DNA from: an uncultured Lachnospiraceae bacterium | Lineage (GTDB): Bacteria > Bacillota > Clostridia > Lachnospirales > Lachnospiraceae | NCBI GenBank assembly: GCA_910584205.1 | Contig: CAJUAA010000055.1 | Span: forward strand, 1-15,828 | Length of the DNA: 15,828 nt | Direction of reading: 5' to 3' | Shown: piece by piece, positions 12,777 through 15,828 of the stretch | Layout: each line of letters begins with the position of its first letter | Numbering within the stretch: position 1 is the stretch's first letter | The notes under the pieces: model-generated | What the model was told of the DNA's origin: nothing | Database searches by the model: none | What the model saw: only the letters and a program-made list of their open reading frames with translations | Made by a program: the position numbers and the translations under genes

Positions 12777-13453
12777 CATGTTTGAATACAGACCAGTTCG
12801 GTCTCCATATGGATCAGGTCGACATACAGAATCTGTCCGTCCAGAACGCATTCGTGCCCGCACAGGTACTTTACGGCTTCTGCGGCCTGAAAAGAGGCGC
12901 AGACAGCGGGAGTAAAGGACAGGGCGCTTTTGTCGGACGGCTCGGTATGCTGTCCGCACAGAAGATCCAGCATCCCGCTTCCGGGCATGATGAGACTGAT
13001 CTGAGCGTACCATCCCTGAATGGCGCCGTACACCAGGGGAATCCCAAGCTTTGCGCACTGCCTTCCCATCAGCCGTCTGGCGGCCAGGCTGTCGACTGCG
13101 TCAAGGACAAGGTCATGTCCTTTTAACAGTTCTTCCGAATTGTTTTCTGTCAGAAAGGAATCAATGGCATGGACCGTTACTTCGCTGTTGACTGTATATG
13201 CATGTTTTTTGGCAGTATGCGCTTTGGAGGAACGAATGCTGTTTTCATCACTCAGCAGCTGCCGGTTCAGATTGCTTTCTTCAAAACAATCCCCGTCGAT
13301 GACCGTAATATGCCCGATTCCGATCCGCAGGAGGTATTCCAGAAGATAGCCGCCGAGTCCGCCGCATCCTACGATGCACACGCGCTTTTCGGACAGTTTT
13401 TTCTGTTCATCCTCGGATAATGCATACAGATTCCGCTTATATCTTGTCTTCAT
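12776..13453 (-). CDS. moeB: MoeB/ThiF/HesA-family adenylyltransferase
   Basis: A 225-residue E1-like enzyme. The nucleotide-binding loop is VGCGGLGGYL at 28-37, followed by the ribose-binding acidic strand VIDGDCFEESNLNRQ and the DAVDS segment. It adenylates the C-terminal glycine of a MoaD/ThiS-type sulfur carrier, and such a carrier is the gene just upstream. The two CxxC pairs that bind zinc in E. coli MoeB are not evident, so it looks more like HesA/zinc-free ThiF relatives; the symbol gives role by context. AGAAGGA precedes the ATG, and the gap to moaD is 41 bp. It very likely acts in making tungstopterin for the AOR of the same operon. Confidence 0.8.
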   Translation of the reverse strand: MKTRYKRNLYALSEDEQKKLSEKRVCIVGCGGLGGYLLEYLLRIGIGHITVIDGDCFEESNLNRQLLSDENSIRSSKAHTAKKHAYTVNSEVTVHAIDSFLTENNSEELLKGHDLVLDAVDSLAARRLMGRQCAKLGIPLVYGAIQGWYAQISLIMPGSGMLDLLCGQHTEPSDKSALSFTPAVCASFQAAEAVKYLCGHECVLDGQILYVDLIHMETELVCIQT

Positions 13454-13494
13454 TATCGGTTCCTTCTGAACTGTTCCCGCAGTCCGGCACAGGT

Positions 13495-13716
13495 TCAGCC
13501 GCCTCCGACAGGAGGGAAAATGGCCAGAACGTCGCCATCCTTCACAGGATCCTGTGGTTTGCTGTGGAAACCATTGATGAGGAAGATGGAAACCTCCTCT
13601 TCCGGTATCTGAAATTCCTTCAAAATATCCGTTCCACAGCTGTATTCGTCTCCTTCGAGAAAGAAGACTTTACCTCTTCCTTCCCGAAGGGTTGCAAACA
13701 GTCTGACTTCGATCAT
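13495..13716 (-). CDS. moaD: MoaD/ThiS-family sulfur carrier protein
   Basis: A 73-residue beta-grasp protein (MIEVRLFATLREGR start) ending FPPVGGG. The terminal Gly-Gly is adenylated and thiocarboxylated to donate the two dithiolene sulfurs to the pterin. The ATG at 13716 overlaps the aor stop in an ATGA junction, so it is translationally coupled to the oxidoreductase; an in-frame ATG four codons upstream is less likely. A poor ribosome site fits coupling. Placement between aor and moeB indicates a carrier dedicated to the tungsten cofactor. ThiS is an alternative, but no thiamin genes are nearby. Confidence 0.88.
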   Translation of the reverse strand: MIEVRLFATLREGRGKVFFLEGDEYSCGTDILKEFQIPEEEVSIFLINGFHSKPQDPVKDGDVLAIFPPVGGG

Positions 13717-15530
13717 TTCCCGACGCACTCGTCAAGGCCGAGTTTCTTCAGGGTCTCATCGGTTGGGAATGCATCCACCCATCCTCTTGCTTCATAATAC
13801 TGCGGCAGGGTGAGAGCGATCTTGGAGGTCATGCCCTTGGACGGACCATCCGGGATCGGAACTTCCTGAAGACGTTTCGGAAGCCTGTCGTCTTCCGGCT
13901 TCATTCCGGCTGCCTTGTTGAACATTCTCTCGATGTTGTAGATCCGGTCGCCGACCATCAGAAGTTCTTCCGTCGTGTAGTTGGTTCCGGTCGCCGCGTT
14001 CAGCAGGTCTGCGTATTCCTGCGCGCCCATGGCGAAGGAGGTAAACAGGCAGTTGCCCATGGAATCGATGACGGCGGTCAGATCCTGGAAAGTCTTCGCC
14101 CAGGCCGCCTTGTCGTCGGTTACGGTACGGTCAAGCTGCTCCGGAAGTCCCAGCACCTCGGGGCTGATCATGTAGCCGCGTACGTGGCATCCGCCGCGGT
14201 TGGAGGTTGCGTATGTAATACCGATTCCCTGGATTCCGCGCGCATCATATGCCGGCATCTCCTGCTTCTTGACGGACATGGAAATCTCCGGATGACCATA
14301 GTGCTCGCAGAGCCTTGCGGAACCGGAGCTCATGAGCCATTCCAGTTCGGTATTGGGATCTCCCATACGCTTGGTCCACTCTACGATGGCTTCCACAGAA
14401 CCCCAGGTGAGCGGAACGCCGCCGCATTCTTCTTCCTTAATGTATCCTTTTTCATAAAGCTCCATGGCTGCCGCGATGGTACAGGGGGTGGAGATGGCAT
14501 CCAGACCGTATTCGTTACACCACATGTTCGCTTCGTCAATGGCGTTCAGGTTGTTGTTGCCGCAGTTGCCGCCGTATGCCCATAACGGCTCATACTCCGG
14601 ACCTCCGGTGACGCGGCCGTTCACATCGACCACACGTCCGCAGCCGATGGGGCAGCGGTGGCATGCGCTGTTTTTCACCAGATAGGTTTCCTTCAGCGTC
14701 TCGCCGGAGATATCGTCGCCCTTCGGATAATATGCACCCTGCCAGTTGTTGGTCGGGAAACATCCGATGTTGTTTACGATGTTGACCAGTACGGCAGTAC
14801 CCAGATCCCTTAAGCCGGAACCGGTGACCGGATTTGCTTTCAGAATATCCATGGAACGCTTGTTGGCAGCCTTGAGCGCCTCTTCATCATGGATGATATC
14901 CAGTTTCTTGCGGGTTGCTTTTACAACGATGGCTTTGAGCTTCTTGCTGCCCATGACAGCGCCCACGCCGGAACGGCCTGCCGCGCGGTCCTTATCGTTC
15001 ATGATCGCCGCCAGAAGAACCTTCTTCTCGCCTGCGGGACCGATGTTCAGGACAGACGCTTCCTTGCCGTGCTTTTCCTTTAATGTATCGTCGATCTTTT
15101 CGGACATCATGCCCTTGTATTCCGCTGCATCCAGAAGTTCGATTTTGTCGTCTTCAATGTTCAGATAGCACCAGTTGGGAGCTTCGCCTTCGACGATCAG
15201 TGCATCCCATCCTGCGTATTTCAGTTTTGCACCCCAGATTCCGCCGGAGTTGGAGCATGCGATCATGCCGGTCAGCGGAGATTTGGTACATACCATATAT
15301 CTTCCGGAGGACGGAGACAGGGTTCCTGTCATGGGGCCGGTGATATAGACCAGTTTGTTGTCTGCGGACAGAGGATCTGCCGTAGCTACGCCTTCATCGT
15401 ACAGGATCTTCGTGCCCAGGCCGCGTCCGCCGATGAATTTTTTCGCCAGATCGATGTCCAGCTTTTCTACGGTGATCTGTCCGGTGGTCAGGTTGATTCG
15501 TGCGATTTTCTCGTAATAACATCCACTCAT
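13713..15530 (-). CDS. aor: Tungsten-dependent aldehyde:ferredoxin oxidoreductase
   Basis: A 605-residue cytoplasmic enzyme, the usual AOR length. It oxidises aldehydes to carboxylic acids (or reduces acids) with ferredoxin, using a tungsto-bispterin and one [4Fe-4S] cluster. The cluster ligands are C290, C293, C297 (CHRCPIGC) and C494 (DSMGNC), nearly the same numbers as in Pyrococcus furiosus AOR. The N-terminal GGRGLGTKILYDEG belongs to the pterin-binding domain. PEYEP (311-315) and GGCH (446-449) carry the Glu and His associated with the active site. ATG 15530 has a strong AGGAGG and begins with the expected MSGCYYEKIARINL; an earlier in-frame ATG adds a non-homologous 63-residue leader and is rejected. 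The aldehyde substrate is not evident. Tungsten supply by the adjacent tupABC supports W rather than Mo. Confidence 0.95.
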   Translation of the reverse strand: MSGCYYEKIARINLTTGQITVEKLDIDLAKKFIGGRGLGTKILYDEGVATADPLSADNKLVYITGPMTGTLSPSSGRYMVCTKSPLTGMIACSNSGGIWGAKLKYAGWDALIVEGEAPNWCYLNIEDDKIELLDAAEYKGMMSEKIDDTLKEKHGKEASVLNIGPAGEKKVLLAAIMNDKDRAAGRSGVGAVMGSKKLKAIVVKATRKKLDIIHDEEALKAANKRSMDILKANPVTGSGLRDLGTAVLVNIVNNIGCFPTNNWQGAYYPKGDDISGETLKETYLVKNSACHRCPIGCGRVVDVNGRVTGGPEYEPLWAYGGNCGNNNLNAIDEANMWCNEYGLDAISTPCTIAAAMELYEKGYIKEEECGGVPLTWGSVEAIVEWTKRMGDPNTELEWLMSSGSARLCEHYGHPEISMSVKKQEMPAYDARGIQGIGITYATSNRGGCHVRGYMISPEVLGLPEQLDRTVTDDKAAWAKTFQDLTAVIDSMGNCLFTSFAMGAQEYADLLNAATGTNYTTEELLMVGDRIYNIERMFNKAAGMKPEDDRLPKRLQEVPIPDGPSKGMTSKIALTLPQYYEARGWVDAFPTDETLKKLGLDECVGK

Positions 15531-15562
15531 AAAGATAGACCTCCTTTTTGTGGTTTGTAAAT

Positions 15563-15573
15563 TGGATTGAACA
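15563..15573. promoter_or_regulatory. Copy 2 of an 11-bp element shared by the aor and tupA leaders
   Basis: TGGATTGAACA, identical to 10274-10284, lies at about +18 to +28 of the predicted aor transcript. It is read on the plus strand, so its orientation relative to the gene is opposite to that at tupA. It may be a binding site for a common regulator. Confidence 0.35.
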
Positions 15574-15596
15574 AGGATTTTTATTTTATATACAAT

Positions 15597-15625
15597 ATCA
15601 TACTGTTTTCGTGCAGAAATAGCAA
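15597..15625 (-). promoter_or_regulatory. Predicted aor promoter
   Basis: On the minus strand TTGCTA (15625-15620) and TATGAT (15602-15597) are separated by exactly 17 bp, a good sigma-A-type promoter. The expected start near 15590 gives a 60-nt leader before the aor ATG. Confidence 0.65.
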
Positions 15626-15650
15626 CCAAAATCAGCAAAAGAACGAAAAA

Positions 15651-15681
15651 CTGCGTGAAATGAGATATATCTGCGTCAAAT
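15651..15681. repeat. Direct repeats and palindrome upstream of the aor promoter
   Basis: CTGCGTGAAAT (15651-15661) and CTGCGTCAAAT (15671-15681) are direct repeats matching at 10 of 11 positions and phased exactly 20 bp apart. Between and overlapping them is the perfect palindrome AGATATATCT (15663-15672). They lie 26-56 bp upstream of the aor -35 box, a normal location for an activator site. Confidence 0.45.
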
Positions 15682-15701
15682 ATGATAAAAACGGTTTTCG
15701 G

Positions 15702-15735
15702 TAAAACACCTGCCGGCACAGATGCCGACAGGTGT
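15702..15735 (-). terminator. Intrinsic terminator of the gene entering from the right edge
   Basis: Arms 15706-15718 and 15723-15735 form a 13-bp stem with a 4-nt loop. On the minus strand the only non-Watson-Crick position is a G-U pair, whereas the plus strand has a C-A mismatch there. In the minus direction it runs into TTTTA. It therefore terminates transcription of the partial frame at 15775-15828 and isolates aor from it. Confidence 0.7.
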
Positions 15736-15774
15736 ATCCCATCTTAATATGTAGTTTTCCAAATATGCGGGCGT

Positions 15775-15828
15775 TTAGAAATCTACTTCTGTATCATAGT
15801 AGCAGCATTTCAGGAGTTTTTCCATCTC
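15775..15828 (-). CDS. C-terminal end of an unidentified protein (partial)
   Basis: Seventeen codons and a TAA stop are open to the right edge, reading EMEKLLKCCYYDTEVDF. A terminator suited to this strand begins 40 bp downstream of the stop, which argues for a real gene end rather than a chance frame. The fragment is too short to assign; a double cysteine near the C-terminus is the only notable feature. Confidence 0.45.
   Translation of the reverse strand, partial: EMEKLLKCCYYDTEVDF

Noticed and set aside
15531..15719. In-frame 63-codon N-terminal extension of AOR with a hydrophobic stretch
   Set aside because: It has no ribosome site, covers the promoter and the upstream terminator arm, and AOR begins normally at MSGCYYEKIARINL behind AGGAGG.
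1..15828. Search by eye for CRISPR arrays, insertion sequences, integrase genes, tRNA genes and attachment sites
   Set aside because: No regular repeat-spacer pattern, transposase motif, tRNA cloverleaf or flanking duplications were seen.

Overview
The window looks like chromosome from an anaerobic, moderately high-GC Clostridia-type bacterium (Bacillota, most likely a Lachnospiraceae-like gut anaerobe). The evidence is strong AGGAGG-type ribosome sites, AT-rich sigma-A-like promoters between GC-rich genes, a tungsten aldehyde:ferredoxin oxidoreductase, a TupABC tungstate transporter and many oxygen-sensitive Fe-S proteins. Everything recognisable concerns molybdenum/tungsten enzymes and their pterin cofactor. 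No mobile element, tRNA, rRNA or CRISPR array was seen.

Region 1 (1-9152, + strand) is one tightly packed cluster. It begins with the last codons of a protein whose tail resembles the large subunit of a xanthine-dehydrogenase/Mop-type molybdenum hydroxylase. After a 150-bp gap with a terminator-like hairpin come nine genes, nearly all overlapping by 4-31 nt: a multi-cluster Fe-S/CCG-domain redox protein with a degenerate flavin region; a small four-cysteine redox protein; a SAM methyltransferase; a C-GCAxxG-C-C protein; a MobA/MocA-like nucleotidyltransferase fused to an HD domain; a class V aminotransferase/cysteine desulfurase; a 94-aa protein of unknown function; a radical SAM enzyme of the tetraether-lipid-synthase (Tes)-like type; and a PaaK-like adenylate-forming ligase. 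A 113-aa ModE-type DNA-binding protein follows 37 bp later. From memory, the content and order resemble the Desulfovibrio vulgaris DVU_1551-DVU_1559 neighbourhood, whose biochemical role is, as far as I know, unassigned. I infer a system that matures the hydroxylase, or builds or tailors its cofactor. It is the best candidate here for an undescribed system.

Region 2 (9153-12704): moaA on the minus strand (first step of pterin cofactor synthesis) diverges from tupA-tupB-tupC on the plus strand (tungstate uptake). A textbook intrinsic terminator lies between tupA and tupB. Region 3 (12705-15705, minus strand): aor-moaD-moeB, a tungsten aldehyde oxidoreductase with its own sulfur-carrier protein and E1-like activating enzyme. 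It has a well-formed promoter and converges on tupC through two hairpins. The right edge carries a terminator and the last 17 codons of another minus-strand reading frame.

Taken together, the window appears to supply metal (TupABC), pterin (MoaA, MoaD, MoeB), enzymes (a Mop-like hydroxylase and AOR), a dedicated accessory operon and a possible regulator. An 11-bp element just downstream of both the tupA and aor predicted start sites may link tungstate uptake to AOR expression. Family assignments are from motifs read by eye; no database search was run.
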